Positions 36,243 to 44,722 of a stretch of 64,000 nucleotides of DNA are shown here, in pieces. Made by a program: the position numbers and the translations under genes. The notes beneath the pieces are model-generated. The model had not been told where the DNA came from, searched no databases, and worked only from the letters and a program-made list of their open reading frames with translations. The first letter of the stretch is position 1; each line of letters begins with the position of its first letter. This DNA is from Fen-1467 sp035519475 (GTDB lineage: Bacteria > Verrucomicrobiota > Verrucomicrobiia > Opitutales > Opitutaceae): NCBI GenBank assembly GCA_035519475.1, contig DATIWI010000179.1, positions 1-64,000 on the forward strand, given 5' to 3'.

Positions 36243-36806
36243 GTGAGCCAACGAATTCTGATCCGACTCTGGCAACTGGCGCTGCGCTACCCCTTCGGCG
36301 CGGCGGGTCTCGGCCTATCGCTGCTCCTCGCCGGCGTGAGCATCTGGCTGCACTTCGATTCGCGCGCCCTCGAGGCCCAGCAGCAGAAGCGGGCCCGCGA
36401 TGGGGATACCATGCTCAAGTTCATCGCGCGCGGCTCGCAATTGCGGACCGAACTCGCGACGGTGCGCGCGGCGGCGCAGCGCATCACCGAGAGCCTCGTG
36501 GTGGAAAAGAATATTCCGGAGAACTTCTGGTATTTCTACAAGATTGAGCAGGACACCGAGGTGAAGTTGACGGAGCTGCAGCAGCGCCCGGCGCCGCTGC
36601 AGGACGCGGGAACACCTGGCACCTACAAGCGCGTGCCCTACTCTCTCAAGCTCACCGGCCCGTTCCGCGGAGTCGTCGCCTTCCTGCAGCGGCTCGAATC
36701 CGGTTCGCGCTTCGGCCGCATCAATTCCTTTCAACTGCAGCGTCAGGATCCCGCCGCCAGCAACGTGGTCCTCCGACTCGATCTCGAACTGCTCGGCTTC
36801 CCATGA
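36243..36806 (+). CDS. pilO: PilO-like inner-membrane protein
   Basis: A 187-aa bitopic protein starting with GTG at 36243. There is one TM helix (about 16-35), a coiled coil (about 40-90) and a periplasmic domain with the PilO hallmark YSLKLTGPFRGVVAFLQRLESG, ending in VVLRLDLELLGFP. PilO pairs with PilN to form the alignment complex of type IV pili. The last four bases overlap the start of the PilP-like gene (ATGA). Confidence 0.65.
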   Translation: MSQRILIRLWQLALRYPFGAAGLGLSLLLAGVSIWLHFDSRALEAQQQKRARDGDTMLKFIARGSQLRTELATVRAAAQRITESLVVEKNIPENFWYFYKIEQDTEVKLTELQQRPAPLQDAGTPGTYKRVPYSLKLTGPFRGVVAFLQRLESGSRFGRINSFQLQRQDPAASNVVLRLDLELLGFP

Positions 36807-37276
36807 CCATTCGTTCCCTCACCGCCGGCTTGTTGCTGCTCGGCCTGCCGATCCTGCGGGCCGCCGAGAGCCCGGCTCCTGAAACCAGCAGCTTCGAGCA
36901 GACCCGCGCGCGGATCGACGCCCTGCTGCAACGGCGGGATTCCCTTCCGCTTCTGCCGGTCGTCCCGCGCAATCCCTTCAGCCGCCCCAGCGAGCGGCTC
37001 CCGGCCACGGTCGACCCGTCGGCTGCGGCCAAAGCCACCGCGCTGTCGGACCAGGAGCTTCTCGAGCGACTGGCCCCGACCGTCCAGGTGCGCGGGATCC
37101 TTGAGAAGGACGGGCGTCCTGCGATCATCATCGGGCGCAAACCCTTTGGTGAAGGTGACACGCTGCCGGTCACTTTTGGCGCAAACACGCTTGACCTCCG
37201 GGTGGGACGAATCACCAGCGACACGTTCACGCTCAGCTACAAGGAGGCCGAGCTGACGCTGCGCCTGCCCCGTTAG
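36803..37276 (+). CDS. pilP: PilP-like periplasmic protein
   Basis: A 157-aa secreted protein with a signal peptide (1-20, ending RAA). An extended Pro-rich part has RNPFSRP, the NPF element typical of PilP and related GspC-type proteins. A small beta domain follows (VRGILEKDGRPAIIIGRKPFGEGDTL ... FTLSYKEAELTLRLPR), matching the HR-domain pattern. PilP links PilN/O to the secretin. There is no lipobox Cys, unlike many PilP. The expected secretin gene does not follow; purN converges here instead, overlapping the stop. Confidence 0.6.
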   Translation: MTIRSLTAGLLLLGLPILRAAESPAPETSSFEQTRARIDALLQRRDSLPLLPVVPRNPFSRPSERLPATVDPSAAAKATALSDQELLERLAPTVQVRGILEKDGRPAIIIGRKPFGEGDTLPVTFGANTLDLRVGRITSDTFTLSYKEAELTLRLPR

Positions 37277-37866
37277 CCGGGCGGGGCGCTCTCGCTCAGG
37301 CGCGCGATCACCCCTGGCAGCAAGGCGTGCTCGGCTGCGTGCATCTTGGCTTCGAGCGTCTCGAGCGTGTCGCCGGGCTCAATGCTCACCGCCCGCTGGT
37401 CGAGGATCGGCCCCCCATCCACTTCCGAGGTGACATAGTGCACCGTGCAACCGGTGATCTTCACGCCCCGGCGCCAGGCCTGGCCGATGGCATCGAGTCC
37501 CGGAAAGCTCGGCAACAGGCTCGGATGGAGGTTGATGATCATCCGGGGAAAAGCGTCGAGAAACGGCGGCTTGAGGATGCGCATGAAACCCGCGAGGACA
37601 ACCAGCCCGGGCGCGCGCGCCCGGATGGCCGCGATGTAGCGCGCCTCCCCCGCTTCGTCGAATTTCGTCCTGAACGGACCTGGATCGATGAACCGCGCCG
37701 GCACGCCGAATTGGCCGCCCAGCTCCAGGATGCGCGCGTCGGGCTGATCGGAGAGGATCTCCGCGACCCGCGCGCTCCCGAGCCGCCCCTCCTGCTGCGC
37801 CCGCAGAATCGCCTCGGCGTTGCTGCCGCGGCCGGATCCAAGCACGACCACGCGCATGGGATTCAT
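37273..37866 (-). CDS. purN: Phosphoribosylglycinamide formyltransferase
   Basis: A 197-aa GART enzyme: transfers formyl from 10-formyl-THF to GAR in purine synthesis. The family's SGRGSN phosphate loop (residues 11-16), LAGFMRILKPPFLDAF, NLHPSLLPSFPG with catalytic Asn/His, and TVHYVTSEVDGGPILDQ with the catalytic Asp are all present. It is the last gene of the minus-strand cluster manA to purN, overlapping rfaE2 by four bases. Its stop overlaps the convergent pilP stop. Confidence 0.93.
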   Translation of the reverse strand: MNPMRVVVLGSGRGSNAEAILRAQQEGRLGSARVAEILSDQPDARILELGGQFGVPARFIDPGPFRTKFDEAGEARYIAAIRARAPGLVVLAGFMRILKPPFLDAFPRMIINLHPSLLPSFPGLDAIGQAWRRGVKITGCTVHYVTSEVDGGPILDQRAVSIEPGDTLETLEAKMHAAEHALLPGVIARLSESAPPG

Positions 37867-38369
37867 AGGCCGCCGGCCGCCTGGATCTTCGCGACAAGGG
37901 CGGTCGTGCTGAATCCGGGCAGATAGGGCAGAAACCGAATGCGCGCTCCCGCCTGAGCAAGGGCAGCGCGCTCGGCCGGATCCAGCGTCGCCAGCGTGTA
38001 ATCGCCCGCCTTCACGTAGAGGTCCGGCTGCAGAGCCTTGATTGCCCGCACCAGCCGGGGATGATTGAAGATCACGATGCCGTCGACGGCGGCGAGTTGG
38101 GCGAGATTGTACGCCCGCGAAGCCTCATCGAGGATCGGCCGCCGTGGGCCCTTCAGCTGTCTGACGCTCCGATCGGAATTCAGGGCCACGAACAGCCGTC
38201 CGCGGCGGCCCGCCAGCTTCCGGGCCTGCCCGAGATAGGCGGTATGCCCCGGATGCAGCAGATCGAACACGCCATTGGTGAGCACAAACCTCCCCCGCGC
38301 CCGGCGCAATCGCCGCCGCGCCGCCACCGCCTGCCGGAGTGTCATCAGCTTGGCATTTCTCAGCCTCAT
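37863..38369 (-). CDS. rfaE2: RfaE2/HldE-C-type adenylyltransferase
   Basis: A 168-aa nucleotidyltransferase of the cytidylyltransferase-like superfamily. It shows LTNGVFDLLHPGHTAYL with the HxGH motif (residues about 30-46), VALNSDRSVRQLKG and a Lys in LYVKAGDYT. It matches the C-terminal half of HldE, which makes ADP-heptose for lipopolysaccharide core. Here it is a separate protein; the kinase half is not in this window. Related glycerol-phosphate cytidylyltransferases are an alternative. It lies 15 bases after dnaJ and overlaps purN. Confidence 0.85.
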   Translation of the reverse strand: MRLRNAKLMTLRQAVAARRRLRRARGRFVLTNGVFDLLHPGHTAYLGQARKLAGRRGRLFVALNSDRSVRQLKGPRRPILDEASRAYNLAQLAAVDGIVIFNHPRLVRAIKALQPDLYVKAGDYTLATLDPAERAALAQAGARIRFLPYLPGFSTTALVAKIQAAGGL

Positions 38370-38384
38370 GAGGAACGTAGGGCC

Positions 38385-39524
38385 TCAGAAAAACTTCTTG
38401 GCCTTTTCAAAAAAACTCCGCCCCATGGGTTCATCCGCATCGCCGCAGGCAATGGCGAAGTCCTCCAGTTTCTTGCGCTGCTCCGCGGTGAGGTGGGTCG
38501 GCACCTCGATGTGCACGCGCACCAACTGGTCGCCGGCGTGACTTGACCGCAATCCGGGCATGCCGCGGCCCTTGAGCCGAAAGGTCGTCCCCCCCTGGGT
38601 GCCGGGCGGGATCTTGAGCGACGCCTTGCCGGAAAGCGTCGGCACCTCGATCGTTCCGCCGAGCGCCGCCAGCGTGAACTTGATCGGGATCTCACAGAAC
38701 AGGTCGTTCCCCTGGCGTTCGAAGATTTCGTGGTCTTTGACATGGATCACGAGGTAAAGATCGCCCGGCCGGCCGCCGTACACGCCGGCTTCGCCGTTGC
38801 CCGCGGAGCGCAGCTTGGAGTCGGTATCGACACCCGGGGGAATGCGCACGTTGAGCTTGGCAGTCTTGCCGATCCGGCCCTCGCCCCGACAGTCGCGGCA
38901 CGGCCGCTCGATGCGCGTGCCGCTGCCGTGACAGGTTGGACAAACCTGGCGCACCGTGAAGAAGCCGCGCGAGGTGGTCACCTGCCCGGCCCCCCGGCAG
39001 GTCGGACACGTCACCCGGTTCGAGCCCGGCTCGGCGCCCGAACCGTTGCAGTGCTCGCAGACTGCCAGCTTGCGAAAGGAAACCTCTTTCTCCACTCCGC
39101 GCGCCGCCTCCTCGAGGGTGATCTCTATGTCATAGCGCAGGTCGGCACCATCGCGCGAACCGTCGCCACCACCGCCGCCACCGCCGAAGAACTCCTCAAA
39201 GATGCTTCCGCCGCCACCGCCGAACACTTCGCGGAAGATGTCAAACGGATCGTGGAATCCCCCGGCCGGTCCTCCGGCGCCGCGCGGCCCCGCGCCCTGG
39301 GAGAACGCCGCATGCCCGAACCGGTCGTAGGCGGCGCGCTTGTCGGCGTCCTTGAGCACCTCGTACGCCTCAGACACCTTTTTGAACATTTCCTCGGCCT
39401 GCTTGTTGCCCGGATTCTTGTCGGGATGATATTGGACCGCCTTCTTGCGATAGGCCTTCTTGATGTCCTCCTCGGAGGCATCCCGGCCCACGCCGAGCAG
39501 ATCGTAATAGTCTTCCTTGGCCAT
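38385..39524 (-). CDS. dnaJ: Chaperone protein DnaJ
   Basis: A 379-aa full-length type I J-protein, co-chaperone of DnaK. The J domain (1-70) has HPD in VQYHPDKNPG. A Gly/Phe-rich region with long Gly runs follows (about 75-125), then the zinc domain with four CxxCxGxG repeats (CEHCNGSG, CPTCRGAG, CPTCHGSG, CRDCRGEG). The C-terminal substrate domains end at about 350. The start at MAKEDYYDLLGV (39524) has AAGGT just upstream. grpE precedes it by 97 bases; dnaK is not in the window. Confidence 0.95.
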   Translation of the reverse strand: MAKEDYYDLLGVGRDASEEDIKKAYRKKAVQYHPDKNPGNKQAEEMFKKVSEAYEVLKDADKRAAYDRFGHAAFSQGAGPRGAGGPAGGFHDPFDIFREVFGGGGGSIFEEFFGGGGGGGDGSRDGADLRYDIEITLEEAARGVEKEVSFRKLAVCEHCNGSGAEPGSNRVTCPTCRGAGQVTTSRGFFTVRQVCPTCHGSGTRIERPCRDCRGEGRIGKTAKLNVRIPPGVDTDSKLRSAGNGEAGVYGGRPGDLYLVIHVKDHEIFERQGNDLFCEIPIKFTLAALGGTIEVPTLSGKASLKIPPGTQGGTTFRLKGRGMPGLRSSHAGDQLVRVHIEVPTHLTAEQRKKLEDFAIACGDADEPMGRSFFEKAKKFF

Positions 39525-39621
39525 GTTACCTTGTCGGGGAAATCTGTCCTGCCGGGTGCCGGTCACCGGATGCGCCCCCGGCTCTCGTTAACGCGCAGAC
39601 GAGGGCCGGCTGCAACGCATT

Positions 39622-40251
39622 TCAGCTCTTCGCCTCCTTCGCCGGCCCGCTGGAGAGGATCACGCTGGCAGGCCGCAGCAACCGGCCGTGAAAAGTGTAG
39701 CCGATGCGAACGACCTGGAGCACGTGCTCCTCGGGCACCTCGGCGCTCGGTTGATGGGACAGGGACTCGTGCAGGTGAGGATCGAATTTCTGCCCCACGG
39801 GGTCCAACGCTTTCAGCCCGTGGTGACCGAGCACCCCTCTGAGCTGATCGAGCACCATGGCAATGCCGTCAGTCACCGTCTTGGCGTCCGCCTGCTGGCG
39901 CACCGCGGCGAGGCCGAGTTGCAGATTGTCGAGCACCGGGAGCAGATGTTGCAGGAGATTAACAGTCGCAAACTGCCGCAACTCATCCTTCTCGCGGGTG
40001 ACGCGCCGCCGGAAATTCTCGAGATCGGCCACGGCCCGCAGGTAGCGATCATAATTGCCCGCCGCCTCCTGCTGTGCCGCCGTCAGCCTCTCCTCCAGCG
40101 AAGGCGGGGCCGCCGGCGGGGCGCTGGCCGCGACCGCGGCGGTTTCGCCCGGCGGAGCGGCAGATCCTGCAGCGGCGTTCGAGCCGGGTGTGGCCGCCGC
40201 GGGTGTCGGGCCGGGCTGGGCAAGCGTTTTCTCCGGATTGGATGCAGTCAT
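39622..40251 (-). CDS. grpE: Nucleotide exchange factor GrpE
   Basis: A 209-aa GrpE. The first 50 residues are an Ala/Pro-rich tail. A long helix follows (EERLTAAQQEAAGNYDRYLRAVADLENFRRR), then LLPVLDNLQLGLA, FDPHLHESLSHQPS and the beta-wing VLQVVRIGYTFHGRLLRPASVIL. It releases ADP from DnaK. It sits between the AsmA-like gene and dnaJ on the same strand. The order grpE-dnaJ without dnaK implies that dnaK lies elsewhere. Confidence 0.95.
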   Translation of the reverse strand: MTASNPEKTLAQPGPTPAAATPGSNAAAGSAAPPGETAAVAASAPPAAPPSLEERLTAAQQEAAGNYDRYLRAVADLENFRRRVTREKDELRQFATVNLLQHLLPVLDNLQLGLAAVRQQADAKTVTDGIAMVLDQLRGVLGHHGLKALDPVGQKFDPHLHESLSHQPSAEVPEEHVLQVVRIGYTFHGRLLRPASVILSSGPAKEAKS

Positions 40252-40268
40252 GCGAAACGAGAAGTAGA

Positions 40269-41038
40269 CTATTTCTTCAGCCTTTTCTCAAGCGCTTCAA
40301 CCAACCCTTTCAGAGCCTCCCCGGTCTTGCGACCGGTTTCCACGACCGTGTCGCTGACGCTGCGCGGTGGGGACCCCCCGCCGGTGGCACGCCGCCGAGG
40401 GCACCCAGGACCGGGGCCAGGACGTCCCCGAGCGGCGCGGCAACTTCCTTCGCGCTCGTGACGTTTTCATAGGAGTGATGGAAATTGAGGTCGAATTCCC
40501 GGACCTCCGGTGCGCGTTTCGAGTAATCGGCAATCACCAGGCGGTCGCAACGGACCTGCAGGCGTCGGATCAGGAACTCGCGCGGCCGGCCGGCTTTTGC
40601 CGGCGGCTGACGCTGATTCTCGGGCGTTGCGTCCCATCCTGCTGGATCAGCCCCGGCGTTGATCACGCCGTGATCGTTCCTTACCAGCGTGACGGCCGCT
40701 ACATCCACCCCGGCGTCGTCGATCACCGGACATTGCCCGAACAGGGAAAACAGCCGTGCGCTGGCGCGAAGCTCGCGGATCTCGACGAACTCCTTCCGCG
40801 GGAAGCCCGGCGGATTGGTGATGGTCAATCCGCGCAGCGCCACCTCTCCCGTGAACGGATTGAGATATAGCGTCCGGACCTCGACGCCGAAGCCGGTGCG
40901 CTCGCGGACCAGCCAGCTCAGCGCGGAGGGCAGCAGCAGCATCCACCCTAGCGCCAGGCAGGCGGAGATGGTGGCGAGGAAGAATAGCAGCTTCGCTCCG
41001 ATGCCTCCGCACCGTGCGCCGTTGGGCAACGTTTCCAT
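40269..41038 (-). CDS. AsmA/DUF748-like membrane protein with apparent frameshift
   Basis: An N-terminal TM helix (about 13-35), then AsmA-like features: GVEVRTLYLNPFTGEVALRGLTITNPPGF and a region on CDRLVIADYSKR. As given, the frame ends at 40310 with a Pro/His/Arg-rich tail. If one base is added to the C6 run at 40374-40379, the frame continues as SVSDTVVETGRKTGEAL and a Lys-rich helix to a TAG at 40269, only 17 bases before grpE. The second ending is much more protein-like, so I extend the gene and infer a frameshift or sequencing error. Full length would be about 256 aa. Its role is unknown; AsmA-like proteins act in envelope lipid transport. It begins 5 bases after manA. Confidence 0.65.
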
Positions 41039-41043
41039 GACGC

Positions 41044-41991
41044 TCAGGTGAAATTCTCTGTCACGAGCAGCAGACTGTCCTCGGCCGCCGTGAAGGTGAA
41101 GGCGCCGGCAAACGGCAGCAGGACGTTGGCACCGCGTCCAAGGAGTTCGCCCACGGCGGCCTCGCACACGCTTCCCCGCACCAGATGCAACAGGCGCGGT
41201 TGTTGACCGCCGGCAAAGGTCAGATGCTCCCCGCCCGCCAGCGGCACCCGGCGCAGGCGGAATTCAGCGCAGTCGGCCAGCACCGCGCGCGTGGCTGCCG
41301 CACGCCGCGGTTCCGTTTCGGGCTGTCCCCACTGGATGGATGCCAGCGCTTCGCGCAGATGCAGCTGGCGCGGTTTGCCGTCCAAGCCGGTGCGGCCCCA
41401 ATCAAAGACGCGGTAAGTGGTGTCGGAATTCTGCTGGATCTCAAGGATCAGGTTTCCGGCGTCGATCGCATGCACCGTGCCGCTGCGCACCAAGACCGAA
41501 TCTCCGGTGGTCACCGGGAATCGGTTGACACATTGTTCCAACCTGCCGGCGGCGAGCGCGCGCTCGAATTCGTTCCGGGTCACACCCGGTCGCAGTCCCA
41601 CGATGAGCGCCGCACCGGGCGCAGCCTCGGCGATGAACCAATTCTCCGTCTTGGGCTCACCGCCCAATTCCGCGGCCCGGTCCGCGGGCGGGTGCACTTG
41701 CAGGCTCAAGCGCTCGCGGCAATCCAACCACTTTACGAGAATGGGAAACCGACGTTCCACCGGCCACCGGGGTCCCATTGTCTCCTGCCCATGATTTGCA
41801 ATCAAATCACGAAGAGTGCAGCCGGCGAATTCCCCGCCCTCCACCACGGCCTGCGCCTCGGGCCGGTCGACGATCTCCCAGCTTTCACCAATGGCGCGCC
41901 CTTCCGGAAGAACGCGCCCAAACGCAGCCGCCAAGGCGCGGCCGCCCCACACGCGTTCCTGATAGATGGGCGCAAAACGCAAAATCTCCAT
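41044..41991 (-). CDS. manA: Class I mannose-6-phosphate isomerase
   Basis: A 315-aa type I phosphomannose isomerase (short bacterial form), converting mannose-6-P and fructose-6-P. Features are WGGRALAAAFG, IGESWEIVDRPEA, FPILVKWLDCRERLSLQVHPPADRA (zinc His and Gln), KTENWFIAEA (zinc Glu) and SGTVHAIDAGNLILEIQQNSDTTYRVFDWGR. Metal residues look intact. The start at MEILRFAPIY (41991) fits; the upstream frame to 42096 is AT-rich intergenic sequence shared with the divergent ftsK. First gene of the minus cluster down to purN. Confidence 0.9.
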   Translation of the reverse strand: MEILRFAPIYQERVWGGRALAAAFGRVLPEGRAIGESWEIVDRPEAQAVVEGGEFAGCTLRDLIANHGQETMGPRWPVERRFPILVKWLDCRERLSLQVHPPADRAAELGGEPKTENWFIAEAAPGAALIVGLRPGVTRNEFERALAAGRLEQCVNRFPVTTGDSVLVRSGTVHAIDAGNLILEIQQNSDTTYRVFDWGRTGLDGKPRQLHLREALASIQWGQPETEPRRAAATRAVLADCAEFRLRRVPLAGGEHLTFAGGQQPRLLHLVRGSVCEAAVGELLGRGANVLLPFAGAFTFTAAEDSLLLVTENFT

Positions 41992-42096
41992 AATACAGTA
42001 CTTATGAGTTAATCGTGAAAATAAACTCCGGTTATTTACATTGACGGTCTGCGCCGGTAGCGTGGACTTTCGGTCGCGGTAATTGCCGTTACACAA

Positions 42097-44607
42097 ATGG
42101 CCAAGTCGGAGACTTCAAACCCAAAGAACGTGGCGTCGATGGAGGGCCCGCGCTACCGGCCAAAGTGGCTGGCGGCTAGCATCTGTTTCCTCCTCGGTGC
42201 GTGGATCGCGGTCACGTTGGTGAACTACAATCCACGCCAGAGTCATGAATTCCAAGTGGGCGGACAGAGCGCTTGGAACGGAACGGTGTGGGTCATCCAT
42301 GATATGGCGCCGCCCCAGCCGAACTTGGGCGGCCCGTGGGGCGCGGATTTCGCCTGGTGGTCCCTCTACCTGGTGGGCTTCAGCACGTGGCTGGTGCCCG
42401 TGTTCTTCCTGTGGTTTGCATGGGTCGCGGTCCGCAATGCCCGTCGGCTCGTCGTCACCCGTTTCATCGCGATGCTCCTGTGCATCGCCACCGAATCGGG
42501 TCTGCTGGCGATGGTCGAGAGCTTCCCGGGCAGCGACTACTACCCGCGCGGGCTGGGGGGCAGAATCGGGCAGCTCCTCTATGGCGAACTGCTCAAGAAC
42601 ACGGTCGGAGTCGTCGGCGCGGGCTTGCTGCTGGGCATCGTCTTCGCGCTGGCCCTGTCGTTCATCTTCTCCCGGGACATTGGAGCAGAACTGGAGCGCG
42701 TGATCGCTTCCATCCATGGCTGGCGGGTGCGGCGGGCGCGGCAGGCCGCCGAACGAGCCGAACAGAAACAGAAGGACAGGGAGTCCAAACAAAAGGCCAC
42801 CATTGCCAAGGCGGCGGCCGTCGCGCTGACGCCACCCTCCGCCAAGAAGGCGCTGATCATCCCCAAGACCAAGGAGGAGATTGCGCGGGAGGCCGCGGCG
42901 GCCAAGATCGTTGATTCCGCGGCTGCCGAACCTGCCAAAGCCGTTCCCAAGACCAGTCCGAGCCGGCCACCAGTCGAGGAGCCGGCGGCGGCGGCAGCCA
43001 AGACGCCTGCTTCGTCGCTGGGCAAACTCAATATCGTCAAACCGGAGGAGCCCAAGAAGGCGCGGAGCGCCCTGCTCGCCCGCGCCGATGAAAGCTACCA
43101 GTTCCCGCCCCTCTCGCTGCTGCGCGAACCGAGCGGTGCCGACGCGGGCTCCAGCGAAGAAGAGCACCGCCAGAACGCCGAGAATCTCCTGCGCATTTTG
43201 GCCGAGTTTGGCGTCGAAGTGACGTTGGGCGAAATCCATGTCGGACCCGTCATCACGCGCTACGAGGTCATCCCCGCCGCCGGTGTGCGCGTGGAGAAGA
43301 TCGCCAGTCTCGACAAGAACATCGCCCTGGGCATGCGCGCCCAGTCGGTGCGCATCATGGCGCCCATTCCCGGCAAGGCCGCGGTTGGGGTGGAGGTGCC
43401 CAACCAGAAGCGGATGGAAGTCGGGCTGCGCGAAATCATCGAATCGGAAGACTGGGCGGGGGCCAAGGCCGAGTTGCCGATCGCGCTGGGCAAGGATGTC
43501 AGCGGCAAGCCTCTGGTCTCCGATCTCGCCAAGATGCCCCACCTGCTGATCGCCGGTGCCACCGGCTCGGGCAAGTCGGTTTGCATCAATGCCATCATCG
43601 CTTCCCTCCTTTACCACGCGAGTCCGCGCGACGTGCGGTTGCTCATGATCGATCCGAAGATCGTTGAACTGAAGATTTTCAACGTCCTGCCGCATATGCT
43701 CATCCCGGTGGTCACCGAGGCCAAGAAGGTGCCCGCGGCGCTCAAGTGGCTGCTGCGCGAGATGGAGATGCGCTATCAGATCTTTGCGAAAGTCGGGGTG
43801 CGGAACATCAGCGCCTTCAACAACCGGAAGAAATCCCCGCGGGAATCCACGCCCGCGGCGGACACCCAGGCGACGCTCGACGTCGCCCCGCCGGCGGGGG
43901 ATGTCGAGGTGCCGGACCACCTTTATTACGTCATCGCCATCATCGACGAGCTCGCCGACCTGATGATGGCGGCGCCAGCGGAAATCGAGACTTCGGTCGC
44001 GCGCCTCGCGCAGCTGGCCCGCGCCACCGGCATCCACATCATCATCGCGACGCAGCGTCCCTCGGTGAATGTCATCACCGGCATCATTAAGGCGAACCTG
44101 CCCTCGCGCATCGCGTTTCAGGTGGCCTCCCAGGTCGACTCGCGGACCATCATCGACACCAAGGGCGCCGAGACGCTCATCGGCCGGGGCGACATGCTGT
44201 TCTCCCCACCCGGGTCCTCCAAGCTCGTCCGCGCGCAGGGCGCCCTCGTGTCGGACGAGGAAATCAACCGCATCCTCGAGTTCCTGCAACAGAACGGTCC
44301 GCCCGCCTTCGCTCAGGACGTCCAGGCTCACATCGACCGCGCGGCCAGCGAAGAAGAGGAGGAGGCCGGCGCAGTCGAGGACACGGAGGGCGAGATGGGA
44401 GACGACGACGAGTTGTTCAGGCAGGCCATCGAGGTTCTGAAAGCCTCGCGGCGCGCCTCCACCTCGATGCTCCAGCGCCGCCTGCGCATCGGCTACAACC
44501 GCGCCGCGCGCATCATGGAACTGATGGAGGGAAAGGGCATCGTCGGGCCGGAAAACGGCGCCCAGCCGCGGGAGATTCTGGTGGATCTCGATTCGCTTCA
44601 GAATTGA
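42097..44607 (+). CDS. ftsK: DNA translocase FtsK
   Basis: An 836-aa FtsK/SpoIIIE translocase that pumps chromosome termini through the septum. The N-terminal part has about four TM helices (to about 205), then a charged Ala/Lys/Pro linker (210-330). The alpha/beta motor domains include FGVEVTLGEIHVGPVITRYEV and Walker A GATGSGKS with Lys493, then the Walker B region around YYVIAIIDELADLMM. The C-terminal gamma winged helix has ASTSMLQRRLRIGYNRAARIM, which reads KOPS sites. The region around residues 575-605 is an insert rich in Pro/Ala. The start ATG 42097 is divergent from manA. Confidence 0.95.
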   Translation: MAKSETSNPKNVASMEGPRYRPKWLAASICFLLGAWIAVTLVNYNPRQSHEFQVGGQSAWNGTVWVIHDMAPPQPNLGGPWGADFAWWSLYLVGFSTWLVPVFFLWFAWVAVRNARRLVVTRFIAMLLCIATESGLLAMVESFPGSDYYPRGLGGRIGQLLYGELLKNTVGVVGAGLLLGIVFALALSFIFSRDIGAELERVIASIHGWRVRRARQAAERAEQKQKDRESKQKATIAKAAAVALTPPSAKKALIIPKTKEEIAREAAAAKIVDSAAAEPAKAVPKTSPSRPPVEEPAAAAAKTPASSLGKLNIVKPEEPKKARSALLARADESYQFPPLSLLREPSGADAGSSEEEHRQNAENLLRILAEFGVEVTLGEIHVGPVITRYEVIPAAGVRVEKIASLDKNIALGMRAQSVRIMAPIPGKAAVGVEVPNQKRMEVGLREIIESEDWAGAKAELPIALGKDVSGKPLVSDLAKMPHLLIAGATGSGKSVCINAIIASLLYHASPRDVRLLMIDPKIVELKIFNVLPHMLIPVVTEAKKVPAALKWLLREMEMRYQIFAKVGVRNISAFNNRKKSPRESTPAADTQATLDVAPPAGDVEVPDHLYYVIAIIDELADLMMAAPAEIETSVARLAQLARATGIHIIIATQRPSVNVITGIIKANLPSRIAFQVASQVDSRTIIDTKGAETLIGRGDMLFSPPGSSKLVRAQGALVSDEEINRILEFLQQNGPPAFAQDVQAHIDRAASEEEEEAGAVEDTEGEMGDDDELFRQAIEVLKASRRASTSMLQRRLRIGYNRAARIMELMEGKGIVGPENGAQPREILVDLDSLQN

Positions 44608-44722
44608 CCCCGCGCCCGCCGGCGAAACGGGCGGAAGGGGTGCCGGACCCCGGGAATCGATTTCGAGAGCCCCCTGCAAGATCCGTCTTCCCATCCCCGG
44701 CAAAATTGCATAACTGACTGCC

